In this document: one piece after another, positions 63,770 through 64,000 of the stretch
Position numbering within the stretch: position 1 is the first letter of the stretch
Layout: every line of letters starts with the position of its first letter
Origin: Heterohyrax brucei
Lineage: Eukaryota; Chordata; Mammalia; Hyracoidea; Procaviidae
Assembly (NCBI GenBank): GCA_028571685.1
Contig: CM053144.1
Span: 94,456,171-94,520,170, forward strand
Length of the DNA: 64,000 nucleotides
Direction of reading: 5' to 3'
Notes under the pieces: model-generated
Told to the model about the DNA's origin: nothing
What the model saw: the letters and a program-made list of their open reading frames with translations, nothing else
Databases searched by the model: none
Program-made: the position numbers and the translations under genes

Positions 63770-64000
63770 TCCCTGCATCATCTTTTTTTCCCTCTGTACT
63801 GTGTAATTCACATTGGTAAATAAATATTTTGCAATTTCTTTCATCTTCAAAGAAAATAACTCAAAAAGCCTTTCTCTTGGACTTTCCTTCAGATACTTTC
63901 CATTTCTCTGCCCCTTTTTACAGCAAAACTTCTAAAAACAATTAATATGCACTGTTTTTCATTCCTCTTAGTCTGTTCTCTCTTGAACCACTCCAATCAA
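63770..64000 (+). repeat. Ancient LINE-like repeat running off the right edge
   Basis: TTCTCTGCCCCTTTTTACAG, CAAAACTTCTAAAAACAATT and CTGTTCTCTCTTGAACCACT, then CCAATCAA at the edge, follow a mammal-wide repeat ('ctctgctccccttcacagccaaacttc...cccactccaatcaggc') that decodes like part of a LINE reverse transcriptase. Family not assigned. Confidence 0.45.

Noticed and set aside
1..64000. CRISPR arrays, bacterial operons, rRNA genes, mitochondrial insertions
   Set aside because: None is visible. The sequence is mammalian nuclear DNA throughout, and its repeated structure is explained by retrotransposons and DNA transposons.

Overview
The window is mammalian genomic DNA: AT-rich, no operons, and dominated by interspersed repeats. 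The repeat set points to an afrotherian, most likely an elephant. It combines many copies of a tRNA-headed AfroSINE, RTE/BovB-like LINE copies with the tail GACTCGACGGCACC-AACAACAAC, and L1 copies with an unusual long 3' UTR. The species is inferred from repeat recognition only. I could not support any intact protein-coding gene, rRNA, functional tRNA or CRISPR array. The window looks intergenic or intronic.

Layout. 1-19 kb: mostly old single-copy AT-rich DNA carrying scattered SINEs, RTE 3' ends, MIR and hAT fossils and 3'-end fragments of L1. 19.37-19.88 kb: a 5'-truncated L1 with a 13-bp target-site duplication (TSD). 20.15-27.35 kb: an end-to-end L1 on the minus strand with a perfect 16-bp TSD but dead ORFs. 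27.8-28.3 kb: a mariner-derived foldback element. 28.8-29.35 kb: a MaLR-like LTR. 30-42 kb: old DNA with SINEs, RTE fragments, MIR and hAT fossils. 42.0-45.3 kb: a dense repeat cluster holding an RTE 3' end split by a SINE, a second copy of the mariner foldback, an LTR and an internally deleted RTE. 45.3-51.2 kb: old L1, L1 3' UTR, MIR and another LTR. 51.9-58.6 kb: a nest of insertions. An L1 with both ends but about 3 kb missing from ORF2 sits inside an older L1 3' UTR. That abuts an RTE whose two parts are inverted relative to each other. A solo LTR sits inside that RTE, and another L1 lies at its edge. 58.6-64 kb: old DNA with SINEs (one inside another), a MER5A-like fossil and other mammal-wide repeats.

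The elements relate as follows. The L1s supplied the target-primed machinery for their own copies, shown by A-rich tails and 11-16-bp TSDs. The SINE and the RTE share a 3' tail, consistent with the RTE moving the SINE. The foldback element carries the end of a mariner transposase at both termini and would have needed a transposase in trans. Family names come from recognising consensus-like sequence by eye. Edges without TSDs are accurate to roughly 5-30 bp.
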